In this document: piece after piece, positions 32,176 through 40,772 of the stretch
How the letters are laid out: each line of letters opens with the position of its first letter
Numbering within the stretch: position 1 is the stretch's first letter
Assembly: GCF_003751085.1 (NCBI RefSeq)
Contig: NZ_RJJY01000001.1
Span: 186,001 to 250,000, forward strand
Length of the DNA: 64,000 nucleotides
DNA from: Micromonospora sp. Llam0
GTDB lineage: Bacteria; Actinomycetota; Actinomycetes; Mycobacteriales; Micromonosporaceae
Reading direction: 5' to 3'
The notes under the pieces: generated by a model
What the model was told of the DNA's origin: nothing
Databases searched by the model: none
The model's input: only the letters and a program-made list of their open reading frames with translations
Program-made: the position numbers and the translations under genes

Positions 32176-34017
32176 ATGAACCTGAACCCACTACGCGGCG
32201 CTGGGCGCTCGCGGATGCGTCGCGGCCTGTCCGCGGCCGCCGCGGTCGTACTCGGCTCCGGTGTGCTCGTCGTCGCGGCCACCCAGGCCAGCGCCGCCGC
32301 CGGGTGTCGTGTCGACTACTCGGTCAACCAGTGGAACACCGGATTCACCGCCAACCTGACCGTCACCAACCTCGGTGACCCGCTGAGCAACTGGACCCTG
32401 GAGTGGGACTACTCCGGCAACCAGCAGATCACTCAGGCGTGGAATAGCGAATACACCCAGAGTGGTACGCGGGTGACTCTGCGCAATGCGCCGTGGAACG
32501 GTTCACTCGGCACCAACGCCAGCGTCAACCCCGGCTTCAACGCGAGCTACTCCGGCACCAACACCGCACCGACGGTGTTCCGCCTCAACGGCGTGGCCTG
32601 CAACGGCACCACCCAGCCGACGAGCCAGCCGCCGGTCACGACCGCGCCGCCGACCACCGCGCCGCCGCCCACGACCGCCCCGCCGCCCACGACGCTGCCG
32701 CCCACCACGGTGCCGCCTACCACGGTGCCGCCGACGTCTCCGCCGCCGACCGGTGGGCCGCGGGTGGACAACCCGTACGTGGGTGCGGATGTGTACGTGA
32801 ACCCGATCTGGAGTGCGAACGCGGCGGCGGAGCCGGGTGGTAGCCGGATCGCGGATCAGCCGACCGCGGTCTGGCTGGACCGGACGAGTGCGATCTACGG
32901 CAACAACAGCCCGACGACCGGTGACATGGGTCTGGCCGACCACCTGGACGAGGCGGTGGCGCAGGACGCGGCGAACGGCAGCCGGTCGTTGGCGATCCAG
33001 ATCGTGATCTACAACCTGCCGGGTCGGGACTGTTCGGCGTTGGCGTCCAACGGTGAGCTGGGTCCGGATGAGATCGACGCGTACCGGGACGACTACATCG
33101 ATCCGATCGCGGAGATCATGGGTCGGGCGGAGTACCGGAACCTGCGGATCGTGTCGGTGATCGAGATCGACTCGCTGCCGAACCTGGTCACGAACGTGAG
33201 TGGTCGGGAGACCGCTGTTCCGGAGTGTGACGTGATGCTGGCCAACGGCAACTACGTCAATGGTGTCGGCTACGCGCTGGCGCAGCTCGGTGCGGTGCCG
33301 AACGTGTACAACTACGTGGACGCGGGTCACCACGGCTGGCTCGGTTGGGACAGTAACTTCGGTCCGAGCGCGCAGATCATCGCGGAGGCTGCGAACGCGT
33401 CGGGTGCCTCGCCGTCGGACGTGCACGGTTTCGCCACCAACACGGCGAACTTCTCGGCGTTGCAGGAGCCGTACATCACGGTTGACGGCACCACCCGGCA
33501 GTCGAACTGGATCGACTGGAACTACTACAACGACGAGTTGTCGTTCGCGCAGGCGTTCCGGCAGCGGCTCGTGCAGGAAGGCTTCTCCTCTAGCGTGGGG
33601 ATGTTGATTGACACGTCGCGGAACGGGTGGGGTGGTGCGTCTCGGCCGACCGGGCCGAGCAGTGCCAGTGATCTGAACACCCGGATCGACGAGTCGCGGG
33701 TCGACCGGCGGATCCACAAGGGGAACTGGTGCAACCAGTCGGGTGCGGGTCTGGGTGAGCGTCCGACCGCGGCGCCCGCGTCGGGTATCGACGCGTACGT
33801 GTGGATCAAGCCGCCGGGTGAGTCGGACGGTTCGAGTTCGGAGATCCCGAACGACGAGGGTAAGGGCTTCGACCGGATGTGTGACCCGACGTACACGGGT
33901 AACCCGCGGAACAACAACAACATGAGTGGTGCTCTGCCGGACGCGCCGGTTTCCGGGCACTGGTTCTCGGCTCAGTTCCAGGAGCTGATGGCGAACGCGT
34001 ACCCGCCGTTGTCGTAA
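32176..34017 (+). CDS. Secreted GH6 cellulase with N-terminal CBM2
   Basis: 613 residues from ATG 32176, with AGGAG upstream. An Arg-rich signal peptide runs to about residue 41. It is followed by CBM2 (GCRVDYSVNQWNTGFTANLTVTNLG… to about residue 145), a PTTAPP/PTTVPP linker, and a GH6 domain. GH6 landmarks are IVIYNLPGRDCSALASNGEL, IEIDSLPNLVTNVSG, IDTSRNGWGG and VWIKPPGESDG. Enclosed-tunnel GH6 members release cellobiose from chain ends; whether this one is exo or endo is not clear. A CebR-like box upstream points to cellobiose induction, and a strong terminator follows. Confidence 0.93.
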   Translation: MNLNPLRGAGRSRMRRGLSAAAAVVLGSGVLVVAATQASAAAGCRVDYSVNQWNTGFTANLTVTNLGDPLSNWTLEWDYSGNQQITQAWNSEYTQSGTRVTLRNAPWNGSLGTNASVNPGFNASYSGTNTAPTVFRLNGVACNGTTQPTSQPPVTTAPPTTAPPPTTAPPPTTLPPTTVPPTTVPPTSPPPTGGPRVDNPYVGADVYVNPIWSANAAAEPGGSRIADQPTAVWLDRTSAIYGNNSPTTGDMGLADHLDEAVAQDAANGSRSLAIQIVIYNLPGRDCSALASNGELGPDEIDAYRDDYIDPIAEIMGRAEYRNLRIVSVIEIDSLPNLVTNVSGRETAVPECDVMLANGNYVNGVGYALAQLGAVPNVYNYVDAGHHGWLGWDSNFGPSAQIIAEAANASGASPSDVHGFATNTANFSALQEPYITVDGTTRQSNWIDWNYYNDELSFAQAFRQRLVQEGFSSSVGMLIDTSRNGWGGASRPTGPSSASDLNTRIDESRVDRRIHKGNWCNQSGAGLGERPTAAPASGIDAYVWIKPPGESDGSSSEIPNDEGKGFDRMCDPTYTGNPRNNNNMSGALPDAPVSGHWFSAQFQELMANAYPPLS

Positions 34018-34035
34018 GGCTGGGCGTAACGCTGA

Positions 34036-34071
34036 GCGGGGCCCGGTGCCGGACACGGCACCGGGCCCCGC
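34036..34071. terminator. Terminator after the cellulase
   Basis: 16-bp perfect arms (GCGGGGCCCGGTGCCG and its complement) with a 4-base loop, 18 bp after the cellulase stop and facing the end of a minus-strand gene. Confidence 0.8.
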
Positions 34072-34110
34072 CCCATATCGGTCTCTGAGTGGCCCTCCGG
34101 ATCCCTCCGG

Positions 34111-34422
34111 TCAGGGCACGGTGCGTTCAACCGCCGCAGCGCCGTCGTGTTCCAGCTCCTGACGCGCCCGCTCCACCTGCTCCGGGCTGCCGTCACCACC
34201 CTTGGCCACCGCGAGGTCCTCCGCGTCCCACGGCTGCTCGGCACCGGTCCGCACCCGGACCGGACCGGCCTTGCCGTCCGGTGGCTGGAAATCCGGACCG
34301 TCCTGCTCCGTGTCCGGATCGGTGACCAGCAGCGGCACCGTGGTGTCGTCCTCGACAGCGGCTACCACCGCCGGTTCCTCCTCCAGCGGCACCCGGCCGA
34401 TCGCATGGTCCCGGTCCGTCAT
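34111..34422 (-). CDS. Small acidic hypothetical protein
   Basis: 103 residues from ATG 34422, with GGAGGGGG upstream. It is very acidic (EEEPAVVAAVEDD, DPDTEQDGPDF) and Pro/Glu-rich with no transmembrane segment. It is probably disordered apart from the C-terminal helix (SPEQVERARQELEHDG). It lies downstream of two related unknown genes on the same strand. Function unknown. Confidence 0.6.
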   Translation of the reverse strand: MTDRDHAIGRVPLEEEPAVVAAVEDDTTVPLLVTDPDTEQDGPDFQPPDGKAGPVRVRTGAEQPWDAEDLAVAKGGDGSPEQVERARQELEHDGAAAVERTVP

Positions 34423-34573
34423 GGTTGCCCCCTCCCGTCGGAGCCGTCGAGGACAGGGGTACCCGGGGCAGGGGCGGATATGCGCGGGGCGCCGACGTGC
34501 GGACATGCGCGACCTCCGGCGCAGCTGGCGCCGGAGGTCGCTGAGATCGGGAAGGTCGGGTCCTGGCGACGGA

Positions 34574-35194
34574 TCAGAGCGACAGCACCCGGTCCAGCAG
34601 GTCCCGGTAGCGGCGGACCGCCATCCGCAGTTGCTCGGTGTCCTCCGGACCGGCGTCGGTCCACCCGCCGAGTTCGTCGCGCTGCGCGGTCAACGCCGCG
34701 GTGAGCGCCTCGACGGCCTCGGTCACAAGGTTCTGTGCCTCGCCCGCCGCGGCGTGCGGGTCGTCGACGAAGCGCAGCTGCACGTCCCGCCACCGGTCCC
34801 GGAACGCGTCCGCCTGCTCCGTCGCGAAGATCCCCGTTGGCACCGGCTGTCCCGCCGGCACCGGCTGCCCGGTCTGCTGCGGTTCGCCGCCGTCGCCCAC
34901 CCGTACGGTGTCGTCGTCGCTGGGGTCGCGCGGCTCGTGCAGCCGCTCCGGGCCAGCCATCGCCGAGGCCGCGACCGCGCCGCCGACGGTGGCGGCGCCG
35001 AACGCGGTCGGCTGTTCGACCGGCTCGTGGTGGACCGGCTCGTCCCGGTCGGGCGTCGCCATGCCGGAGACGACCTCGGTACGGTCCGGGTCCACGTACC
35101 CGTCGCGGTCGTGACCGGCGTCCGGACGGCCCGGTCCGCCGTGCGGGGTGATGACCTCGGTACGTTCGTCGTGCCACTGATCGGTGCGGGCCAT
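34574..35194 (-). CDS. Hypothetical protein sharing a C-terminal domain with the next gene
   Basis: 206 residues from ATG 35194. The N-terminal half is charged and disordered-looking (MARTDQWHDERTEVITPHGG…). The C-terminal ~90 residues (FRDRWRDVQLRFVDDPHAAAGEAQNLVTEAVEALTAAL…LRMAVRRYRDLLDRVLSL) form a helical domain that clearly matches the same part of the neighbouring gene (YAAAWADVQTRFVDAPGAAVGDADELLTRLIAEL). These are tandem paralogous domains on one soluble and one membrane-anchored protein. Function unknown. Confidence 0.65.
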   Translation of the reverse strand: MARTDQWHDERTEVITPHGGPGRPDAGHDRDGYVDPDRTEVVSGMATPDRDEPVHHEPVEQPTAFGAATVGGAVAASAMAGPERLHEPRDPSDDDTVRVGDGGEPQQTGQPVPAGQPVPTGIFATEQADAFRDRWRDVQLRFVDDPHAAAGEAQNLVTEAVEALTAALTAQRDELGGWTDAGPEDTEQLRMAVRRYRDLLDRVLSL

Positions 35195-35205
35195 GGTGTC
35201 TCTCC

Positions 35206-35799
35206 TCAGCGGGTCGAAGCTTCCGTCGGGGTCGAGGCTTGTTCGGTCGGGGTCGTGGTGGGTACGGGGTCCTCGCCGAGCAGCTCGGCGAAGAGCGCCC
35301 GGTAGTGCACCACGGCCTGACGCAACTGCTCGGTGCTCGCCTCCCCGCGCTCGTTGGCCAGATGGATCTCGTGCGCCTCGCGGTACCTGCCGAGAGTACG
35401 GGCGTGCTCCACGGAGAGCTGAGCCACCTGCTCGTCGTAGTCCCCGGTCGGGTAGCCGAGTTCGGCGATCAGCCGGGTGAGCAGTTCGTCGGCGTCGCCG
35501 ACCGCGGCGCCAGGCGCGTCGACGAACCGGGTCTGCACGTCGGCCCAGGCGGCGGCGTAGCGGGCGCGGGACGTTTCGGACAGCGGGGTCAGGGTCAACT
35601 CGGCGTGCCGGCGTTCCCGCTGTCGGAGCTCGCGCTCGGCGGCGCTGCGGCTGTCCTGCTCGGCGACGACCCGGTCGTACTCCGGACCGAAGGTGCCACG
35701 CAGGTCGTGGCGCCGCCGCCACCGGGTCCAGAGCAGGGCGAGCGCTGCGAGCACGACGAGAAGTACGGCGGCGATGAGGACGATCTCGATGGGCGACAT
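35206..35799 (-). CDS. Membrane-anchored hypothetical protein, paralogue of the preceding domain
   Basis: 197 residues from ATG 35799, with AAGGAGG upstream. One N-terminal transmembrane helix (IEIVLIAAVLLVVLAALALLW) is followed by a charged coiled segment (AEQDSRSAAERELRQRERRHAEL) and the shared helical domain. It lies 11 bp upstream of the 34574 gene, so the two are likely one transcript. The pair may form a membrane-tethered complex; this is inference. Confidence 0.7.
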   Translation of the reverse strand: MSPIEIVLIAAVLLVVLAALALLWTRWRRRHDLRGTFGPEYDRVVAEQDSRSAAERELRQRERRHAELTLTPLSETSRARYAAAWADVQTRFVDAPGAAVGDADELLTRLIAELGYPTGDYDEQVAQLSVEHARTLGRYREAHEIHLANERGEASTEQLRQAVVHYRALFAELLGEDPVPTTTPTEQASTPTEASTR

Positions 35800-36134
35800 G
35801 GTTGTTCCTCCTTCTCGCCCTGGTATTCCCGCTCGACCGGGATCCTCAATCCAGGTTTGTCACATTTCCTTGACGATCTCGCCGGCATCTGATCCGGATC
35901 GGCCGCCGGGGTGGTCCGCTGCAGGTCGCGACGACGACCGTGGATGCCGCCGTATGTGGCCGCTTTCGGTACGCTCCGTGCCCACAATCGACCGCTGAGT
36001 GCCTCTGGTAGTGCCTGAGCCGTTAATTACGTATCCTTCCGGAGGCGCCGGACACGACTGACCGTCCACTCACCCGGACCGGTCGGTTCGCATCCGCCGC
36101 GCCAGCTCAGCCACCACCGCGCCGGCGAGGTCTG
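35800..36134. promoter_or_regulatory. Divergent intergenic region before the conservon
   Basis: 335 bp without a gene. It contains the ribosome site of the 35799 gene and a short AT-rich patch (GTTAATTACGTATCC, about 36022-36036), the probable promoter area for the conservon. Nothing else stands out. Confidence 0.4.
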
Positions 36135-38717
36135 ATGAATACCCGCAACTGGTCGATCCGCTCGAAGATCGTTGCGCTGGTCGCTGTCCCGATCGCCGCG
36201 CTGCTGGCGCTGTGGATCTTCGCGACGTCGCTGACCGTCGGCCCGGCGCTGAGCCTGCTGGGTGCCCAGGCACTGCTCGACGACGTCGGCCGCCCCGGCG
36301 AAGCGGTGATGGTCGAGCTGCAGCGGGAACGCCGACTCTCCGTGGTGTACCTGTCCCGCGCCGATGGTCAGAACGCGCTGCGCGCCGGTGACCTGCGGCA
36401 GTTGCGGGCCCAGTGGGAGGCGACCGACGCGGCGGTCGAGGAGTTCCGGCGCTCCGCTCGCGGCGACGAGCCGCCGGCGGATCCGTCCGTGCTGGACGAG
36501 CGGATCGCGGCGACCCTGTCCGAGCTGGAACTGCTGCCGTCCGGCCGAGGGTTCATCGAGCGTCGGGAGATGGACGCAGCCGGCGCGCTGGGCCTCTACA
36601 GCGGCATCGTCGACACCGCGTTCCAGATGTTCGGGGCGTTGGCCGGGCTGCCGGACAACGAGATCAACCGGCAGGCGCGGGCGCTGACCGACATCGGGCT
36701 GGGCCGCGACCTGCTCGGCCGGACCGACGCTCTGCTCGCCGGGGCCTTCGCTGCCGGTGAGTTGACCGCCGCCGGCCACCTGCAGCTGGTGCAGATCGTG
36801 GCCAACCAACGGTTCCTGTTCGACCGGGCGGTGGCCGAGCTGCCCGACCCGGACAGCCGGACCTACCACCAGCTCGCCGCCGGTGACGACTACACCGGGC
36901 TGCGGCAGATGCAGGACACGCTGATCGCCGGCGGGCCGGCCGAGGACGGGCTGCCGGTTTCCGAGTCCCGCTGGCGGGCCAGCTACCAGCTGGTCCAGGA
37001 GCAGCTGCGCGAGTTCGAGCTGCTCGCCGCCGCCGCGTTGACCGAACGCAGCATGCCGACCGCGATCGCCATTCTGGCCCGGCTCGCCGCGGCCGGCCTG
37101 GTCGGCCTGGCCGCGGTGATCGTCTCCGTGGTCATCTCGCTGCGGGTCGGCCGGTCGCTGATCCACCGGTTGACCGGGCTGCGCGCCGCCGCCCTGGAGC
37201 TGGCCGGCGAGCGGCTGCCCGGGGTGGTCGCCCGGCTACGGCGCGGCGAGGACGTCGACGTCGTCACCGAAGCCCCGCCGCTGGAGTACGGCGCCGACGA
37301 GATCGGCCAGGTCGGGCACGCGTTCAGCGAGGTGCAGCGGACCGCCGTCCGGTCGGCCGTCGAGGAGGCGGCGCTGCGTCGCGGGCTGAACGAGACGTTC
37401 CTCAACATCGCCCGCCGCAGCCAGACGCTGCTGCACCGGCAGCTGGCCGTACTGGACCGGATGGAACGGCGCAGCACCGACCCGACGGAGCTGGAGGACC
37501 TGTTCCGGGTCGACCACATGGCGACCCGGATGCGTCGGCACGCCGAGGACCTGGTGATCCTCGCGGGGGCCGCACCGGGCCGGGGATGGCGCAACCCGGT
37601 GCCGATGGTCGACGTGATCCGGGGTGCCGTCTCCGAGGTCGAGGACTACGCCCGGGTGCACGTCACAACCGTGGAGGCAGCAGCGGTCGCCGGCCGAGCG
37701 GTGGGCGACGTCATCCACCTGCTGGCCGAGCTGATCGAGAACGCCACGTCCTTCTCCCCGCCGCAGACCCGGGTCACCGTCATCGGCCAGAGCCTGCCCA
37801 ACGGGTACGCGGTCGAGGTCGAGGACCGGGGCCTCGGCATGGAACCGGACACGATCGAGGACGCCAACCAGCGCCTCGCCGAGCCGCCGAACTTCGACCC
37901 GCACAACAGCGCCCGGCTCGGCCTGTTCGTCGTCGCCCAGTTGGCGGCCAAGCACGGTGTACGGGTCCGGCTCCGGCCGTCACCGTTCGGCGGGATCACC
38001 GCCGTCACGCTGATCCCGGCGGAGCTGGTGGTGCCCGAGTCCGAGGTGCTGGCGCTGCCGTCCGGCCGGCCACCCACCGCACTGACCACGGTCCGGCCGA
38101 CTCCCGCGCCGGACGCGCTGGCCACCGTGCGGCCGGGCCCCGAGCCGGAAGCGCTGACCACCCTCCGGCCGGGCCCGGCACCGGAGGTGGCCGGGCGGCC
38201 GACCGCCGAGCCTGCGGCGGAACCGACCGGGGTGCAGCTGCCGGCCCGCCGCCGTCCCACCACCCTGCCGACCCGGCGGTCCAGTGGCGCGGGCGCGACC
38301 ACCGAGGACGGCCTGCCGCGCCGGGTACGCCAGTCCAGCCTGGCGCCCCAACTGCGCCAGGCGCCCGATTCGCCCGGGGCCGACGGTCAGCCGCTGCGGG
38401 AAGCCCCGCAACGGTCCCCGCAGGAGGTGCGGTCCCTGATGTCCGCGTTGCAGGCGGGAACCGCCCGGGGCCGGCAGGCGGCCGGCCTGCCGGCGGCCGG
38501 GCAGCCGGGTGGCACCGGCGACACGACGTCGATCGCCGACGGCGGCCCGGTGCCGCCGGCGGGCGACGGCACCCCCGGTCCCGGCGACGAGCCGGCTGCC
38601 GTGGCATCGGAACCGTCCCCGACCGGGCCGACCGGCCCGGTCCGGGGCACCGCGACTCCGCCTCCGGGCGCGGTGCTGCCGCCCCCGGCGACGGAAGAGT
38701 CGGAGAGGGAGCTGTAG
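36135..38717 (+). CDS. cvnA: Conservon sensor histidine kinase (NIT and HATPase domains)
   Basis: 860 residues. One transmembrane helix after the first few residues (IVALVAVPIAALLALWIFA), a NIT-type extracellular sensor region (residues ~50-300, LQRERRLSVVYLSRADG), a second helix (IAILARLAAAGLVGLAAVIVSVVISL), a HAMP-like segment, then a kinase core. The core has RRSQTLLHRQLAVLDRMERR in place of the H-box, the N-box ELIENATSFSPP and the G-box VEDRGLGMEPD. The long Pro/Ala-rich tail is typical. In Streptomyces this is CvnA of the four-gene conservon. It is followed by the roadblock, DUF742 and GTPase genes. Confidence 0.9.
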   Translation: MNTRNWSIRSKIVALVAVPIAALLALWIFATSLTVGPALSLLGAQALLDDVGRPGEAVMVELQRERRLSVVYLSRADGQNALRAGDLRQLRAQWEATDAAVEEFRRSARGDEPPADPSVLDERIAATLSELELLPSGRGFIERREMDAAGALGLYSGIVDTAFQMFGALAGLPDNEINRQARALTDIGLGRDLLGRTDALLAGAFAAGELTAAGHLQLVQIVANQRFLFDRAVAELPDPDSRTYHQLAAGDDYTGLRQMQDTLIAGGPAEDGLPVSESRWRASYQLVQEQLREFELLAAAALTERSMPTAIAILARLAAAGLVGLAAVIVSVVISLRVGRSLIHRLTGLRAAALELAGERLPGVVARLRRGEDVDVVTEAPPLEYGADEIGQVGHAFSEVQRTAVRSAVEEAALRRGLNETFLNIARRSQTLLHRQLAVLDRMERRSTDPTELEDLFRVDHMATRMRRHAEDLVILAGAAPGRGWRNPVPMVDVIRGAVSEVEDYARVHVTTVEAAAVAGRAVGDVIHLLAELIENATSFSPPQTRVTVIGQSLPNGYAVEVEDRGLGMEPDTIEDANQRLAEPPNFDPHNSARLGLFVVAQLAAKHGVRVRLRPSPFGGITAVTLIPAELVVPESEVLALPSGRPPTALTTVRPTPAPDALATVRPGPEPEALTTLRPGPAPEVAGRPTAEPAAEPTGVQLPARRRPTTLPTRRSSGAGATTEDGLPRRVRQSSLAPQLRQAPDSPGADGQPLREAPQRSPQEVRSLMSALQAGTARGRQAAGLPAAGQPGGTGDTTSIADGGPVPPAGDGTPGPGDEPAAVASEPSPTGPTGPVRGTATPPPGAVLPPPATEESEREL

Positions 38718-38719
38718 CT

Positions 38720-39139
38720 GTGCACACCATGCGGCATGCGATGAACCTCGACTGGCTGCTCGACGACCTCGTCGACCGGGTCCCGACCGCGCAGCAGGCC
38801 GTCGTGCTGTCCGCCGACGGGCTGCTGATGGGCGCGTCGCGGGGGCTGACCCGGGAGGGCGCCGAGCACATGGCGGCGATGGCCGCCGGCTTCCAGAGCC
38901 TCGCCAAGGGCGCCAGCCGGCACTTCGGTTCGGGCCCGGTACGGCAGACCGTGATCGAGATGGAGTCGGCGTACCTGTTCGTCACCGCGGCCGGGCACGG
39001 GGCGTGCCTGGCGGTGCTCGCCGCGGCCGACGCGGACATCGGCCTCATCGCGTACGAGATGGCGATGCTGGTCACCCGGGTCGGGCAGACCCTCAGCGCA
39101 CCGAGCCGGACACCTGCGGCGCAATCCGATGCGGGGTGA
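38720..39139 (+). CDS. cvnB: Roadblock/LC7-domain protein of the conservon
   Basis: 139 residues from GTG 38720, with GAGGGAG upstream; ATG 38729 is an alternative. LDWLLDDLVDRVPTAQQAVVLSADGLLMGASRG is the start of the roadblock fold, and VRQTVIEMESAYLFVTAAGHGACLAVLAAADADIGLIAYEMAMLV is its core. Roadblock proteins control small GTPases, here CvnD encoded two genes on. The stop overlaps the DUF742 start. Confidence 0.92.
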   Translation: MHTMRHAMNLDWLLDDLVDRVPTAQQAVVLSADGLLMGASRGLTREGAEHMAAMAAGFQSLAKGASRHFGSGPVRQTVIEMESAYLFVTAAGHGACLAVLAAADADIGLIAYEMAMLVTRVGQTLSAPSRTPAAQSDAG

Positions 39140-39515
39140 TCCGGCCGGACCCCACGACTGGCTGGACTCCGACGCCGGCCCGGTGGTCCGTCCGTACACG
39201 GTGACCGGGGGGCGGGTGCGGCCGACCGGTGCCACCTTCGACCTGCTGGCCTTCGTGGTGGCGAAAGCACCGGAGGGCACCGACGGGGAGGCCCCGCTGC
39301 AGCCGGAACACCGGCGCATCGTCGGGCTGGCCCAGCAGCCGGTCTCGGTCGCCGACCTGGCTGCCGACCTCGATCTCGCGCTCGGCGTGGTCCGGGTCCT
39401 GCTCGGGGACCTGCTCGCCGCCGGACTGATCGCCCTCTACGAACCCCCGGCTTCGGCCGCTCACCCCCACGACGACATACTCAAGGCGGTGGTCAATGGA
39501 CTCCGTGCGCTCTAA
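39129..39515 (+). CDS. cvnC: DUF742 protein of the conservon
   Basis: 128 residues: VVRPYTVTGGRVRPTGATFDLLAFVVA, then RRIVGLAQQPVSVADLAADLDLALGVVRVLLGDLLAAGLI, the winged-helix-like DUF742 pattern. It overlaps cvnB by 11 bp and cvnD by 20 bp. It is thought to link the kinase and the GTPase; the exact role is not settled. Confidence 0.9.
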   Translation: MRGDPAGPHDWLDSDAGPVVRPYTVTGGRVRPTGATFDLLAFVVAKAPEGTDGEAPLQPEHRRIVGLAQQPVSVADLAADLDLALGVVRVLLGDLLAAGLIALYEPPASAAHPHDDILKAVVNGLRAL

Positions 39516-40098
39516 CTGGCATCAGCCTTCCCGGCGGGTCCCACTCGCGCTGAAGATACTCATCGCGGGCGGTTTCGGCGTCGGGAAGACCACCCTGGTC
39601 GGCGCGGTCAGTGAGATCCGGCCGCTGCAGACCGAGGAGGTGCTGACCAGCGCCAGCCTGGGCACCGATGACACGTCCTGGGTGGAGGGCAAGAACACCA
39701 CGACCGTCGCGATGGACTTCGGCCGGATCACCATCAACGATGATCTGCAGGTCTATCTGTTCGGTACGCCGGGGCAGGACCGGTTCTGGTTCCTCTGGGA
39801 CGAGTTGGCGTTCGGCGCGCTCGGTGCGGTGGTGCTGGCCGACACCCGTCGGCTCGCCGACTGTTTCCCGTCGGTCGACTACTTCGAGCAGCGGGGCACG
39901 CCGTTCGTCGTCGGGGTCAACTGCTTCGAGGGGGCGCAGCAGTTCAGTCAGGACTCGGTGCGCCGTGCGCTCGACCTCGACCCGGATGTGCCGATCGTGC
40001 TGTGCGACGCCCGCAACCGTGGCTCGGGCAAGACGGTGCTGATCGCACTGGTCGAGCATGTGGCGTACCTGCGCGGTCAGCCGGTGCCGGCGGGCTGA
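39496..40098 (+). CDS. cvnD: Conservon GTPase
   Basis: 200 residues with a Ras-like P-loop GTPase core: IAGGFGVGKTTLVGAVSE (Walker A), VYLFGTPGQDRFWFLWDEL (G3), and a specificity region diverged from NKxD. It is the output GTPase of the conservon. The gene ends inside the convergent lutC gene (22 bp overlap, 40077-40098). Confidence 0.92.
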   Translation: MDSVRSNWHQPSRRVPLALKILIAGGFGVGKTTLVGAVSEIRPLQTEEVLTSASLGTDDTSWVEGKNTTTVAMDFGRITINDDLQVYLFGTPGQDRFWFLWDELAFGALGAVVLADTRRLADCFPSVDYFEQRGTPFVVGVNCFEGAQQFSQDSVRRALDLDPDVPIVLCDARNRGSGKTVLIALVEHVAYLRGQPVPAG

Positions 40099-40772
40099 CC
40101 TGCCGCCGGTTGCCGGCCGGTGTCGACCAGCACGACGTCCAGCCGGCGCGGCCCGTGCACCCCTTCCACCCGGTTCAGTTCGATGTCGCTGGTGGCGGAC
40201 GGTCCGGAGATCAGCGTGATCGGTCGGGTCGGGACGGCCAGCCGGGCCAGCGCCGCCGGTACCCCGGCCACCACCTGGTCGGTCCGGACCACGCAGACGT
40301 GATGGTCGGGCACCAGGGTGAGCCGGCGTGGGCCCTGCGCCGGGCCGGTGTCCAGCAGCACCGTCCCGGTCCGGCCGATCGCCACCGCGCAACCGGTCAG
40401 CGCGGCCAGGCCGGGCTGGTCCAGGTCGGTGACGGACAGTGGCCGGGTGGGGCCGTCGCGTAGCACCTCCCCGGTGTAGCCGCGTAGCCAGCCGTCCGGC
40501 AGGTCCTGCGGTACCGCGACCCGGCGCACCCCGGCGAGCACCTCGGCGATCCGGTCGGCCAACCGGTCCGGTACACACCGGTGCACCGTCGCCCGGTAGT
40601 CGACCAGCCGGTCCACCAGGAGAGCGGCCGGTTCCGCGTCGGCCGGTTCTGTGCCGGCCGGTTCCGCGTCGGCTGTCCGGTAGTCGCGTGGCACCCGTAC
40701 CGGCAGCGGCACCGGCCGGTGGTCCCGCGCCGCCCGCAACCGGGCCAGGATCTCGGTACGGGCGTCAGCCAC
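40077..40772 (-). CDS. lutC: LUD-domain lactate utilisation protein C
   Basis: 231 residues. GTG 40772 overlaps the lutB stop by 8 bp and is preferred to the longer frame at 40814. The LUD domain shows AVAIGRTGTVLLDTGPAQGPRRLTLVPDHHVCVV and SGPSATSDIELNRVEGVHGPRRLDVVLVD. LutABC together oxidise L-lactate to pyruvate in the cytoplasm. An internal Ala/Glu/Pro repeat (ADAEPAGTEPADAEPA) is a local oddity. The 3' end overlaps cvnD on the other strand. Confidence 0.9.
   Translation of the reverse strand: MADARTEILARLRAARDHRPVPLPVRVPRDYRTADAEPAGTEPADAEPAALLVDRLVDYRATVHRCVPDRLADRIAEVLAGVRRVAVPQDLPDGWLRGYTGEVLRDGPTRPLSVTDLDQPGLAALTGCAVAIGRTGTVLLDTGPAQGPRRLTLVPDHHVCVVRTDQVVAGVPAALARLAVPTRPITLISGPSATSDIELNRVEGVHGPRRLDVVLVDTGRQPAAGQPAGTG

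Noticed and set aside
36027..37166. A 379-codon frame antisense to cvnA.
   Set aside because: Shadow of the kinase gene; composition is typical of reversed high-GC sequence.
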